Positions 35,747-44,952 of a stretch of DNA of 64,000 nt are shown here, piece after piece (position 1 is the stretch's first letter; the number at the start of each line of letters is the position of its first letter). Under the pieces are notes generated by a model that ran no database searches, had not been told where the DNA came from, and worked only from the letters and a program-made list of their open reading frames with translations. Source of the stretch: Thermoactinomyces sp. DSM 45891 (GTDB lineage Bacteria; Bacillota; Bacilli; Thermoactinomycetales; Thermoactinomycetaceae). Both the position numbers and the translations under genes were made by a program. The DNA lies in the NCBI RefSeq assembly GCF_900119485.1, contig NZ_FPJZ01000004.1, positions 13,773 to 77,772 on the forward strand, given 5' to 3'.

Positions 35747-37027
35747 TTATAGTATTCGTTTCTCTTCATATTCTGTAGCCATCATAAAATAATTAGCAGA
35801 CTTCTTATACGCTTTTTTCTCAAAATAGTAACTAGCAATTTGCTTAGCTAACTTTATAACTAAAATGAATTGCTGGTTCTCAATCCCTAGGTTAATAATT
35901 CGTTGCATCTCTTTCTCATATCGAGCCTCATCTTGCCGCAACCGATAGGTACCTGCCTTGATAGAGGACAAGTCAATATAAAGGGAAGGAGACTGGTCTG
36001 GGTCAACTGCAGTCAGCCCTGCGCTCAAATAATACTCTACTTTTTCCCACTCCTTTAGCTCTATATACACTTCTACCAATCTTTTATAAACATGAATTCG
36101 CTTCTCCTCAACATCAAGCTGTTCATAGTACTGTAGACTCCTTAGGTAGTACTCAATGGCTACTTCATTGTTTCTTTGTGCAATATGAACTCTTCCTAGA
36201 TGAAATTCAATGATACCTAGGAAATAGCTATTATTTGGATCAACCAATTCCTTCGCTCTTGTCAAGGATTCAACAGATTTATCTAATTGCTGATTCATGT
36301 GGTATTGAATCCCCATCGTAATTAATACACCGGCTATTTGTGCCTGATCATTTACTTCCAAATACAGATCATACGCTTTCTGTGCATAAAAAAGACTAAC
36401 CGTTTGATCGGTTAGAATCTCTTGTTTTGTTACACTCCTATCGAGATAAAAATTAGCTATTTCCTTACGATTCGTCACATAAACAAGGAGTTCTTCTCGT
36501 AGATCATCATAGTGACTTGCCTTCATATAGTTTTGTTTATTGAAGAACATCGCCCCACACGCGCGATAGTAGTAAAAAAATTCTTCCTCTAAACCTGATT
36601 CTACTTGTTCTGATATAAATCTCTGGGATAATTCGTATATCCGATATGCTTCTTCCAAGTCTATCTTTAATTTAGAATAGTAATAGATCAGTATAGAGTA
36701 TACCTTCAAATGAACACATGTTGGATATAAATCTGTGGCATTTAATCGTAGAAATGATAGATCTTCTTCTATGATATTTTTTTCCTGTTGAAACTGACGA
36801 TAGATCTCTCCGACTCTCTGCCCTACACCCTCGGCCCGTCGTTCCATTAAATCCTCTACTTTTACTCCCAACTTAGGTGCAACGGAGGAAATAAAATTCT
36901 GAGATGGTTTCGTGTTCCCATTTTCCACACGACTCAGATATGCAACCGAAGTAATTCCGCCTACGAGTTCCCCTTGTGTCATACCCTTATGTAAGCGTAA
37001 CTGTCTAATTCGATCCCCTACTACCAT
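35747..37027 (-). CDS. HTH-TPR peptide-sensing regulator (RRNPP family)
   Basis: A 426-residue protein: XRE helix-turn-helix at residues 1-60 (IRQLRLHKGMTQGELVGGIT, then YLSRVENGNTKPS), followed by tetratricopeptide helices to the end (for example HLGRVHIAQRNNEVAIEYYL and KQIASYYFEKKAYKKSANYF). This is NprR/PlcR-like architecture. GAGGTG precedes the ATG. Followed by a Phr-like peptide gene and then the lanthipeptide genes, it is the likely quorum-sensing switch of the cluster. Whether peptide binding activates or inhibits it is unknown. Confidence 0.86.
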   Translation of the reverse strand: MVVGDRIRQLRLHKGMTQGELVGGITSVAYLSRVENGNTKPSQNFISSVAPKLGVKVEDLMERRAEGVGQRVGEIYRQFQQEKNIIEEDLSFLRLNATDLYPTCVHLKVYSILIYYYSKLKIDLEEAYRIYELSQRFISEQVESGLEEEFFYYYRACGAMFFNKQNYMKASHYDDLREELLVYVTNRKEIANFYLDRSVTKQEILTDQTVSLFYAQKAYDLYLEVNDQAQIAGVLITMGIQYHMNQQLDKSVESLTRAKELVDPNNSYFLGIIEFHLGRVHIAQRNNEVAIEYYLRSLQYYEQLDVEEKRIHVYKRLVEVYIELKEWEKVEYYLSAGLTAVDPDQSPSLYIDLSSIKAGTYRLRQDEARYEKEMQRIINLGIENQQFILVIKLAKQIASYYFEKKAYKKSANYFMMATEYEEKRIL

Positions 37028-37194
37028 CTTTTCACCTCATGCGAAGTTGATTATTTGTTTTATCTTTTATTTAAAAATTAATTAAATCAAATGAAAATTA
37101 GACTGTTATATTATTATAGTGGTTTTTATGTGTTATTTCTATATTTTATCTTGTTAGAGAGACACACCTACATTGTGAAAAAGACCTACAATTG

Positions 37195-37224
37195 AAAAAA
37201 GCCGCACCCCAATGGAGGCACAGC
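37195..37224 (-). terminator. Terminator of purA
   Basis: On the minus strand GCTGTGCC pairs with GGTGCGGC (with G-U wobbles) and is followed by six Ts, 12 bases past the purA stop. Confidence 0.7.
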
Positions 37225-37236
37225 TTCTTTTTTCAT

Positions 37237-38523
37237 CTACGCATACACAGGACGAACTTGAATCGTTTGATCACGACCTGGGCCAACGGAGAAGATGGTG
37301 AGCGGAATCCCTGTTAGTTGGGTAATCCGTTCAACGTAGTGTTGAGTAGCTAGCGGGAGGTCGTGGAGTGTTTTGACTTGGGTGATATCTTCGTGCCAAC
37401 CTGGTAACTCTTCATAAACCGGTTCGCAGTCGGCGAGGATATCGAGGTCAGCTGGATAGTTCTCCATCAGTTCCCCTTTGTGTTTGTAAGCCACACAGAT
37501 CTTCACGGTGTCGAGGCCCGTTAGGACATCTAGGGAGTTTAAGGATAGCCCTGTAATCCCGCTTACACGGCGTGCATGGCGTACAACCACACTATCAAAC
37601 CAACCGACACGGCGGGGGCGGCCTGTAGTGGTGCCGTATTCCCTTCCTACTTCACGAATCCGATCCCCAATCTCATTGTGGAGTTCCGTGGGGAAGGGGC
37701 CATCGCCTACGCGGGTCGTGTATGCTTTCGCCACTCCTACTACTTGGTTAATTTTTGTAGGCCCTACACCTGAACCGATACATACTCCACCTGCAACTGG
37801 GTTAGAGGATGTTACAAATGGATAGGTGCCTTGGTCGATATCTAACATCACACCTTGCGCGCCTTCAAATAATACCCGTTTTCCTTGGTCGATTGCATCA
37901 TTTAGTACGACGGAAGTATCAGTGATAAATGGCTTAATTCGCTCAGCAGCCTTCATATAAGTATTATAAATTTCATCGAAGTGAAATGGTTCTACTTCAT
38001 ATAGACGCTCGAGAATCCGATTCTTCTCTTCTAAGTTGCGTTTTAGTTTTTCAGCAAAGCGACTTGGATTTAGTAGATCCCCTACTCGAATTCCGACTCG
38101 CGCAGCTTTATCCATGTAGGCAGGGCCAATTCCCTTACCCGTTGTTCCGATTTTGCTACTACCTTTACTTGTTTCCTCTAAGCGGTCTAGACGTAAATGG
38201 TATGGCATGATGAGATGAGCTCGGTCCGAAATCCGTAAGTTGGATAAATCGACTCCGTAACCGAGAAGATAATCTAACTCAGTGATTAATGCTTCTGGAT
38301 GGATCACCATCCCATTCCCTAGAACGCAAACTTTATCTTGATAAAAAATTCCAGATGGAATCATGTGAAGTTTGTATTTTACACCGCCAAACACAATCGT
38401 GTGACCCGCATTATTACCACCTTGGTAACGGGCAACGGCTTCTGCTTTCTCAGCAAGGAAATCCGTAATTTTCCCTTTTCCTTCATCTCCCCACTGAGTA
38501 CCTACGACAACAGCTGTTGACAT
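37237..38523 (-). CDS. purA: Adenylosuccinate synthetase
   Basis: A 428-residue enzyme that joins aspartate to IMP using GTP, the first step of AMP synthesis. Visible: GTQWGDEGKGK (nucleotide P-loop), the GNNAGHT block, ISDRAHLIMPYH, the GTTGKGIGPAYMDK block and TGRPRRVGWFD. GGAGGAATGG lies before the ATG. It is transcribed alone behind a clear promoter overlapped by a PurBox, and its place beside dnaB and rplI matches Bacillus. Confidence 0.97.
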   Translation of the reverse strand: MSTAVVVGTQWGDEGKGKITDFLAEKAEAVARYQGGNNAGHTIVFGGVKYKLHMIPSGIFYQDKVCVLGNGMVIHPEALITELDYLLGYGVDLSNLRISDRAHLIMPYHLRLDRLEETSKGSSKIGTTGKGIGPAYMDKAARVGIRVGDLLNPSRFAEKLKRNLEEKNRILERLYEVEPFHFDEIYNTYMKAAERIKPFITDTSVVLNDAIDQGKRVLFEGAQGVMLDIDQGTYPFVTSSNPVAGGVCIGSGVGPTKINQVVGVAKAYTTRVGDGPFPTELHNEIGDRIREVGREYGTTTGRPRRVGWFDSVVVRHARRVSGITGLSLNSLDVLTGLDTVKICVAYKHKGELMENYPADLDILADCEPVYEELPGWHEDITQVKTLHDLPLATQHYVERITQLTGIPLTIFSVGPGRDQTIQVRPVYA

Positions 38524-38592
38524 TTTCCATTCCTCCGATCAACTAAAGGCAAATAAGAGTTAAAACAAATCCGTACATATCTGAACGAGGTT

Positions 38593-38622
38593 ATTGTATC
38601 AGTGACTCAAAGAGGTTGTCAA
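38593..38622 (-). promoter_or_regulatory. Vegetative promoter of purA
   Basis: On the minus strand TTGACA (38617-38622), an 18-base spacer and TACAAT (38593-38598), 70 bases before the start codon. It fits sigma-A. Confidence 0.7.
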
Positions 38623-38626
38623 CATA

Positions 38627-38639
38627 AAAACCGAACATT
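38627..38639 (+). promoter_or_regulatory. PurBox (PurR operator)
   Basis: AAAACCGAACATT matches AWWWCCGAACWWT exactly and lies just upstream of the -35 of purA. PurR of Bacillus uses two such boxes in tandem; I find no good second one. Confidence 0.65.
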
Positions 38640-38673
38640 AAACTTGAAAACAAAATATTCATTCGTTATTAGT

Positions 38674-40008
38674 CTAGCTTTTACTCTCTAGACTAAGAAA
38701 TTTGTTATAGTTTTTGAGGAATAGTAATTCTACCTTCCCTACAGGGCCACTCCTTTGTTTCCCTATAATCACTTCCGCCACGTTCTTCTTCTCGGAATCC
38801 TCATTATAATAATCATCACGATATAAAAATGCTACGATATCCGCATCTTGCTCGATCGAACCGGATTCACGCAGGTCAGACAACATCGGTCGTTTATCCT
38901 GTCGTTGTTCTACAGCACGTGATAACTGGGATAGGGCAATAATCGGGCAGTCAAACTCACGCGCCATCAACTTCAACGAACGGGAAATCTCTGAGATTTC
39001 TTGTTGACGACTCTCGCCATTTCCTCGGCCATTGATCAACTGAAGGTAATCGATGACTACCATTCCAAGGCCATGTTCTACCTGTAATCTACGGAGTTTC
39101 GAACGAATATCATGTACGGTTACTCCGGGTGTATCATCAATAAAGACCTTTGCTTCGGACAAAGAGCTTATGGCCATGGTTAGTTTTTCCCAATCTTCCT
39201 CATTTAAATTTCCGGTTCGGAAGGCTTGGGCGTCTATATTTCCTTCAGCCGAAAGCATCCGCATCACCATTTGCGGCGCAGACATCTCAAGGTTGAAGAT
39301 TGCAACGGTTTCATTTGCTCGTAAGGCTACGTTTTGAGCAATATTTAGTGCAAATGCCGTTTTTCCCATCGCGGGACGTGCAGCGACAATAATGAGGTCA
39401 GACTTATTAAATCCGGACGTCATTCTATCTAGATCGGTGAATCCAGAAGGAATGCCGCGGATTCCCGTACGATTATAGTGAAGCCTTTCAATCTGTTCAA
39501 ACGACTCTAATAACACATCTTTAATCGGAAGGAATCCACCCTTAATATTCCGCTGTGAAATCTCCAGGATTTTTTTCTCTGCTGTATCGATCAAACTGGA
39601 AACTTCTTCTCCACCGCTATATCCAGACATCGCGATTTGGGTCGCCGTCCGAATCAGACGACGTAAAACCGCCTTTTCTTCCACGATTTTAGCATAATAT
39701 TCTACGTTTGCCGCTGTGGGAACAACAGATGCCAGCTCTGTCAGATAGGAGACTCCTCCGATTTCATCTAACACTTTTTTATCAGAGAGATCTGCCGTAA
39801 CGGTCACGAGATCAACAGGTTCACCCTTTTCGGCAATTTCATTCATCACTTGGAACAATTTCTGATGCCCTGGACGATAGAAGTCCTCCATTCGTAACCG
39901 TTCGTTAACCGAGATCAGTACAGAAGGTTCGAGGATAATCGCCCCCAAAACGGCTTGTTCAGCTTCTATATTTTGTGGCGGAAGACGATCTGCAAATAAT
40001 TCATTCAA
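38674..40008 (-). CDS. dnaB: Replicative DNA helicase
   Basis: A 444-residue hexameric helicase (DnaC in B. subtilis nomenclature): N-terminal primase-interacting domain (DRLPPQNIEAEQAVLGAIIL), then a RecA-like core with Walker A in AARPAMGKTAFA, Walker B MVVIDYLQLI, SGSIEQDADIV and arginine finger region KQRSGPVG. I place the start at TTG 40008 because GGGAGG is nine bases upstream and the N-terminus MNELFADRLPPQN then aligns with known helicases. A GTG 12 codons earlier lies inside the intergenic hairpin. Confidence 0.95.
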   Translation of the reverse strand: MNELFADRLPPQNIEAEQAVLGAIILEPSVLISVNERLRMEDFYRPGHQKLFQVMNEIAEKGEPVDLVTVTADLSDKKVLDEIGGVSYLTELASVVPTAANVEYYAKIVEEKAVLRRLIRTATQIAMSGYSGGEEVSSLIDTAEKKILEISQRNIKGGFLPIKDVLLESFEQIERLHYNRTGIRGIPSGFTDLDRMTSGFNKSDLIIVAARPAMGKTAFALNIAQNVALRANETVAIFNLEMSAPQMVMRMLSAEGNIDAQAFRTGNLNEEDWEKLTMAISSLSEAKVFIDDTPGVTVHDIRSKLRRLQVEHGLGMVVIDYLQLINGRGNGESRQQEISEISRSLKLMAREFDCPIIALSQLSRAVEQRQDKRPMLSDLRESGSIEQDADIVAFLYRDDYYNEDSEKKNVAEVIIGKQRSGPVGKVELLFLKNYNKFLSLESKS

Positions 40009-40032
40009 ACTATTTTTCCTCCCTACCGACTG

Positions 40033-40070
40033 AGAAAGCTCCACTCCCTAGTGGGAACAGTGGAGCCTTT
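40033..40070 (-). terminator. Hairpin between rplI and dnaB
   Basis: GCTCCACT at 40038-40045 pairs with AGTGGAGC at 40059-40066, flanked by short A and T runs. It could partly terminate rplI transcripts ahead of dnaB. Confidence 0.5.
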
Positions 40071-40174
40071 CCATTTGTTTCTACAAGTTTGTTGATTATC
40101 CTTTATTAAACGGATCCGTTTAAAAGCTAGCCCGGGCTGATACATCCCCCTAGCCATTCTTTACCATCCTTGAT

Positions 40175-40624
40175 CTATCCTTGCTCTTTTACATGTACAG
40201 AAAGGGTACCCGTCACTTCTGGATGGAGCTTAACGGGCACCTTCGTTACACCTAATGTACGGATTGCGTCGTCAATGAGTAGCTTCTTTTTATCAATCTT
40301 CATTTGATGTTGTTTATTCAACGCTTCAGCGATTTGTTTAGTTGAGATGGCTCCGAAGAGGCGGCCTTCTTTTCCAGACTTCGCAAATAAGACTACTTCC
40401 AACGATTCCATTTGTGTAGCAAGCGCCTTTGCATCTTCTAGCAACTGTGTCTTTTTCACATCATCGAGGCGTTGTTTTTCTTTCAAGCTATTTACATTCC
40501 CGCTAGTTGCCTCAACTGCCAATTTCCTCGGTAATAAGTAGTTACGGCCATGCCCCTCTGATACTTCTTTTAATTCACCTTTTTTACCTGTTCCTTTTAC
40601 ATCTTGTAGTAGAATGACTTTCAT
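40175..40624 (-). CDS. rplI: 50S ribosomal protein L9
   Basis: A 149-residue protein that binds 23S rRNA near L1. The N-terminal globular part MKVILLQDVKGTGKKGELKEV with GYGRNYLLPRKLA-type residues (here GHGRNYLLPRKLA) is followed by the long connecting helix and the C-terminal domain ending LSVHVKEQG. GGAGGAG precedes ATG 40624, whose first bases overlap the gdpP stop (ATGA). The usual gdpP-rplI-dnaB order is kept. Confidence 0.97.
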   Translation of the reverse strand: MKVILLQDVKGTGKKGELKEVSEGHGRNYLLPRKLAVEATSGNVNSLKEKQRLDDVKKTQLLEDAKALATQMESLEVVLFAKSGKEGRLFGAISTKQIAEALNKQHQMKIDKKKLLIDDAIRTLGVTKVPVKLHPEVTGTLSVHVKEQG

Positions 40625-42588
40625 GATGTCTCCTCCCCCTCCAGCTGTTCTTGAATTAGGGATTTTAGTATTTGTTTGCACTCTCGAACACTTTTGTTCT
40701 CCGGTTGACAGGCAGCATGGGTCAGATGTCCTCCACCGCCCATCTGTTCCATAATCAATTGGACATTTAGATCTCCTTCCGATCGAGCACTGATCGAAAC
40801 GACTCCTTCTGCCTTATAAGCAATCACAAAAGAAGCAGAGATCCCTTGCATATCTAATAACGTATTAGCCGCTTGAGCGATGAGCAACTGGTCATAGACA
40901 CGACTCTCATCCCCCACTGCAATCGCAATCTTTCCTTGATGTAACTCCGTATTACGTATGAGTTCTGCACGTTTTACGAACTGGCTTAAATCCTCTTTTA
41001 GCAAAGACTGCACTAACATGAGATCTGCCCCATGTCTCCGTAAAAATGCAGCCGCCTCAAAAGTCCTCGATCCAGAACGGACGGAGAAGTTCTTCGTATC
41101 CACCACGATCCCAGAAAGGAGGGCTGATGCTTCCAGCGTATCCATTGTTAGTCGATGATCCTGATACTGAAGTAACTCCGTAACTAGCTCACAGGTAGAC
41201 GATGCGTAGGGCTCTAAGTATACCAGAACGGAATCTTCAACAAAATCCTCGCCACGACGGTGATGGTCGATCACAACAACTTTTTCAGCGCGATCAATGA
41301 GTTTCTTCTCCGTCACTAGACTTGGCTTGTGTGTATCCACTAGCACAAGGAGGGTGTCTGGATCATCAATCCACTGTATAGCTTGATCCGAAGTAATGAA
41401 CACGTCGCTTACCTCCTCGTGCTTCTCAATCTCGTCCATCAACTTTTGAACTGCACTCAAATCATCATCTAGAATAATAAACGCTTCACAATCATTTAAT
41501 TCTGCTAATTTTACTACACCAATCGCAGCACCAATCGCGTCTAAATCAGGCTGCTTATGCCCCATCACGATCACTCGCTCGCAATCTTGTAGCAGATTAC
41601 TAATCGCATGAGAAATGACTCGCGCTTTTACCCGATTCCGTTTTTCGACTGCGTTGGTTTTACCACCAAAAAAGGCAATTTTCTCTTTTGACTGTACAGC
41701 GGCTTGATCACCGCCGCGCGCCAGCGCTACTTCGAGTGCCGCTTGTGCATGCTTTGACTTTTCAACGAGTGTTTCTCCTAAGCTAGCAACCCCTAAGCTT
41801 AATGTGATCGGGATCTTATTATTCCGTGTCATCTCCCGTACTGTATCCAGTATGTCAAAACGATCATGAATCATGCGTTCCAGGTTCTTTTGAAACATAA
41901 TAAAAAACATTTTATCTGTATCAATTCGCTTTAATGCAACTTCATACTGCAATGCCCACTCCGAAATCGCTTGGAACACCTTACTGATCAAAAGGGTTTC
42001 TTCTTGGTCCGATAACCCCTGCCCAGCCTCATCTATATTGTCCAGATGCAAGAAACCCAATATTGGCTTTTCATCTTCGTACTTCTCTTGTAGGGACACC
42101 CACTTCGTTACTTCTTCTATCAAATATAAACGTTCAGCGCGATGATAGATACACGAATAATGTTTATCATGAATCTGAATCATAACAGGATCTGATAGAG
42201 AGTGTTCCTCCGGATCCAGTTCTGGCAAGTGCTCAGCAATCTTGCTTCCTATTAACCTTGCCTTAGGAAATAAGTTGGATACGAATGGATTATGCCACTG
42301 CACCTCTCCTGCATGGTTGAGTAGGATCATGCCAATCGGGAGATGCTTCACCGCAAGCTGACCAGCAAATTGAATGCGATCCGTTAACGCTAGCACGTAT
42401 TGGGATTGTTCTTTTTTTTGTTCAAACTCTGTTTTATACCGAATGGCAGTAAGAAGTCCTACACAGAGTATCGCAATCACAACATAGGAAAGCTTTTCTG
42501 TAAGAATCCATATAAGGAGAATTACAGTAAGTCCTAATATCCAACTTGTGGATACACTTAGCCATCTATGCATAAAATTTTTTGGCAT
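40621..42588 (-). CDS. gdpP: Cyclic-di-AMP phosphodiesterase GdpP
   Basis: A 655-residue membrane enzyme: two N-terminal helices (about 10-50), a PAS-like domain (about 80-165), a degenerate GGDEF domain (about 170-300) and DHH/DHHA1 domains with GHKQPDLDAIGAAIG, LVDTHKP and VIDHHRRG, ending with GGGGHLTHAACQ. It hydrolyses cyclic di-AMP and so tunes potassium and osmotic homeostasis and wall stress. I chose ATG 42588 (GGAGGAG nine bases upstream) over a GTG ten codons earlier. It is coupled to rplI. Confidence 0.95.
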   Translation of the reverse strand: MPKNFMHRWLSVSTSWILGLTVILLIWILTEKLSYVVIAILCVGLLTAIRYKTEFEQKKEQSQYVLALTDRIQFAGQLAVKHLPIGMILLNHAGEVQWHNPFVSNLFPKARLIGSKIAEHLPELDPEEHSLSDPVMIQIHDKHYSCIYHRAERLYLIEEVTKWVSLQEKYEDEKPILGFLHLDNIDEAGQGLSDQEETLLISKVFQAISEWALQYEVALKRIDTDKMFFIMFQKNLERMIHDRFDILDTVREMTRNNKIPITLSLGVASLGETLVEKSKHAQAALEVALARGGDQAAVQSKEKIAFFGGKTNAVEKRNRVKARVISHAISNLLQDCERVIVMGHKQPDLDAIGAAIGVVKLAELNDCEAFIILDDDLSAVQKLMDEIEKHEEVSDVFITSDQAIQWIDDPDTLLVLVDTHKPSLVTEKKLIDRAEKVVVIDHHRRGEDFVEDSVLVYLEPYASSTCELVTELLQYQDHRLTMDTLEASALLSGIVVDTKNFSVRSGSRTFEAAAFLRRHGADLMLVQSLLKEDLSQFVKRAELIRNTELHQGKIAIAVGDESRVYDQLLIAQAANTLLDMQGISASFVIAYKAEGVVSISARSEGDLNVQLIMEQMGGGGHLTHAACQPENKSVRECKQILKSLIQEQLEGEETS

Positions 42589-42733
42589 TTCCTTTAACTC
42601 CTCCAAGCTGGGTAACACTCATAACCTCATACCTTCTATTTTACCCGAGTTCAGCGGAGCTTCAACTCTTGCAGAGTTATAAATTTGACCAGATTTTGGA
42701 TTATCTATCGCTTACCATTTTCTAATTCTTATT

Positions 42734-43045
42734 CTAACGTTTATTAATATATTTCTCCATAGCAGACAAATCGCCGTACCACTCCTCCAATTGATGCCCT
42801 TCTTTCATATGTTCTCTTAATTTTTGGGTGACCACTTGGTCCACTTCACGGTAAGGAATCCCCATCCTTCTGGCTAATACGTAAACAGAAACTAAAATAC
42901 TCGAAAGGCTATCTATAATCATTTGTTGGTTTGCATAATGGAGACCACGGAATAAGCTAGCGATTTGGTCTAGAATTTCTGTTTTTAACCAGTCGACCAC
43001 TTTAATATTTTTCGCAATATGTATACCTTTTTCTGGTCGGTTCAT
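42734..43045 (-). CDS. MazG-like family protein
   Basis: A 103-residue helical protein with MazG-like character (NIKVVDWLKTEILDQIASLF, then two more helices). It is probably a small nucleotide-pyrophosphatase-fold protein, although the full acidic metal motif of active MazG is not evident. The ATG has AAGGGGAG eight bases upstream, and half of that site is inside an upstream hairpin. In Bacillales such a gene commonly sits near gdpP/rpsR. Confidence 0.72.
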   Translation of the reverse strand: MNRPEKGIHIAKNIKVVDWLKTEILDQIASLFRGLHYANQQMIIDSLSSILVSVYVLARRMGIPYREVDQVVTQKLREHMKEGHQLEEWYGDLSAMEKYINKR

Positions 43046-43057
43046 GGTATTCGCTCC

Positions 43058-43080
43058 CCTTCTAATTTCTCGTTAGAAGG
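43058..43080 (-). promoter_or_regulatory. Hairpin overlapping the ribosome site of the MazG-like gene
   Basis: CCTTCTAA at 43058-43065 and TTAGAAGG at 43073-43080 form a perfect 8-bp stem. On the mRNA the 3' arm contains the first half of the AAGGGGAG ribosome site, so folding would mask it. Confidence 0.45.
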
Positions 43081-43268
43081 AATTTCCACATTTTTATGTT
43101 ATTTCCTGCCTACTTAGAAAAAACAACTTCCATATTCTCTAAAAGGGTAACATTGAATCCGTTGGCTGCAAATAAGATATATGAATAAGAGGCTAAATTA
43201 GAGTTGGATAGAACAACGAATAAACAAAGACGTAGGGGACAAGAGTCAAATAGTTGGAGGCGAGCGTA

Positions 43269-44078
43269 TTGGGTTACTATATACATGTGGAGCCGGATGT
43301 GAAGATTTATGCGGAAGACATAAACCCCAGGGCAAAACGAACCATTCTCTTTATTCATGGATGGCCTGCGAATCATAATCTATTTGAATATCAATTTAAT
43401 GAGCTACCCGGATATGGTTTTCGGTGTATTGGAGTTGATCTTCGTGGCTTTGGGAAGTCGGATAAACCTTGGAGAAAATATAGTTACAATCGATTGGCAG
43501 ATGATATCTACTGTGTCATTCAATCTCTTCAGTTAGAAAACATAACATTGGTTGGCCATTCAGTAGGGGGCGCAGTTGCCATTCGATATATGTCACGACA
43601 TTGTGGATATCAAGTTTCCAAGCTAGCATTACTCGGTGCAGCGGCGCCAAGTGTGGTTCAGCGCCCGAACTTCCCGCACGGACTTCCCATTGAGGAAGTC
43701 AATCGTCTGATCGAAGGAACGTACCAGGATCGCCCCAAGATGTTAGAACAGTTTGGAACATTATTTTTCTATCAAAAAATATCTCAACCCTTTGCAGAGT
43801 GGTTTCTGAAAATGGGGCTAGAAGCTGCAGGATGGGCTACTGCCAAAGTAGCTAAGACTTTTCGTGATGAAACGTTATTTTCTGATCTATGTGAGATCCA
43901 TGTCCCTACCCTTATTCTTCATGGAATCCACGATCAAGTGTGTTTGTATCCACTTGCTACTGCCCTTCATAACGGGATTCTGCGCTCAAAACTAGTTCCC
44001 TTCGAGCATAGTGGTCATGGGCTAATGTGGGAAGAGAAAGAAAAACTAAATAAGGAATTAATCACGTTTATCAACTGA
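43269..44078 (+). CDS. Alpha/beta hydrolase
   Basis: A 269-residue alpha/beta hydrolase: oxyanion segment LFIHGWPANHN, nucleophile elbow GHSVGG (Ser), an acid in LHGIHDQV, and the catalytic His in HSGHG. It looks like the chloroperoxidase/esterase branch; the substrate is unknown. I chose the TTG at 43269, with GGAGG eight bases upstream, giving the N-terminus MGYYIHVEPDVKIYAE. An in-frame TTG at 43254 overlaps that site. It is the only plus-strand gene between purA and plsC. Confidence 0.82.
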   Translation: MGYYIHVEPDVKIYAEDINPRAKRTILFIHGWPANHNLFEYQFNELPGYGFRCIGVDLRGFGKSDKPWRKYSYNRLADDIYCVIQSLQLENITLVGHSVGGAVAIRYMSRHCGYQVSKLALLGAAAPSVVQRPNFPHGLPIEEVNRLIEGTYQDRPKMLEQFGTLFFYQKISQPFAEWFLKMGLEAAGWATAKVAKTFRDETLFSDLCEIHVPTLILHGIHDQVCLYPLATALHNGILRSKLVPFEHSGHGLMWEEKEKLNKELITFIN

Positions 44079-44080
44079 AC

Positions 44081-44110
44081 AAAAAAACAACCCACTGAAT
44101 GGATTGTTTT
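44081..44110. terminator. Bidirectional terminator between hydrolase and rpsR
   Basis: ACAACCCA at 44087-44094 pairs with TGGATTGT at 44100-44107 with one mismatch on the plus strand and one wobble on the minus strand, with A/T runs on each side. The minus-strand version (for rpsR) is the better one. Confidence 0.6.
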
Positions 44111-44118
44111 AGATGTTC

Positions 44119-44346
44119 CTAGTCGTTTGTATAAGCTAGGAGTGCCATTTGACGAGCACGTTTGATTGCACGAGTCAATTGACGTTGATACTTAGAGCTA
44201 GTTCCTGTTACACGACGTGGTAAAATCTTACCACGTTCGCTAACAAACTTACGGAGCAAGTCTGTATCTTTATAGTCAATGTATGAAACTTTGTTTACTG
44301 TGAAGTAACAAACTTTACGACGTTTATGTCCACGACGACGAGCCAT
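44119..44346 (-). CDS. rpsR: 30S ribosomal protein S18
   Basis: A 75-residue basic protein (MARRRGHKRRKVCYFTVNKV, then IDYKDTDLLRKFVSERGKIL and PRRVTGTSSKYQRQLTRAIK), typical S18. It binds S6 in the 30S platform. Last gene of the rpsF-ssb-rpsR operon, 40 bases after ssb. Confidence 0.98.
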   Translation of the reverse strand: MARRRGHKRRKVCYFTVNKVSYIDYKDTDLLRKFVSERGKILPRRVTGTSSKYQRQLTRAIKRARQMALLAYTND

Positions 44347-44386
44347 TCATATTCCCTCCTATCCAAAAAAGTACGTTTTATATTAA

Positions 44387-44920
44387 CTAGAACGGAAGAT
44401 CATCATCAGAGAGATCAATTGGCTTGCCATCATCTTCAAACGGATTATCCGTCTTACGACGACCTTGATTGTTAGAACTGTTTTGATTCCAGCCACCGCC
44501 AAAGTTGTTATGGTTGTTATTATTGCTACCGCTGAAACCTTCACCTGAGTTACCACCATAAGAAGAATCGCCGAAATCAGAACCGTTACCCTCGCGAGTA
44601 CGATTGGTTTCTAAGAACTGAACGTTTTCGGCTATTATCTCTGCGTTACGTACTTTACGGCCTTCTTGGTTTTCATAGACGCTGATTTGCAAGCGACCAT
44701 CAACACCAACCAAACGACCCTTTTTCAGGTAGTTAGCACAGGTTTCGGCTAGTCCACGCCATGCAACAATATTGATAAAGTCTACATCACGTTCTCCTTG
44801 CTGATTCGTATAGTTACGATTTACAGCAATAGAAAAGCGAGTCACTGCAACCCCAGACTGCGTGTAACGCATTTCAGGATCGGCAGTTAACCGACCAATC
44901 AAAACAACTCGGTTCACCAT
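44387..44920 (-). CDS. ssb: Single-stranded DNA-binding protein
   Basis: A 177-residue protein: OB fold (MVNRVVLIGRLTADPEMRYT, VDFINIVAWRGLAETCANYL) followed by a Gly/Asn-rich linker and the acidic tip DDDLPF that recruits replication and repair proteins. Essential for replication. Middle gene of the conserved rpsF-ssb-rpsR operon. Confidence 0.97.
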   Translation of the reverse strand: MVNRVVLIGRLTADPEMRYTQSGVAVTRFSIAVNRNYTNQQGERDVDFINIVAWRGLAETCANYLKKGRLVGVDGRLQISVYENQEGRKVRNAEIIAENVQFLETNRTREGNGSDFGDSSYGGNSGEGFSGSNNNNHNNFGGGWNQNSSNNQGRRKTDNPFEDDGKPIDLSDDDLPF

Positions 44921-44952
44921 GACGCAATCTCTCCCTTGAATCCCTCTAGTAT

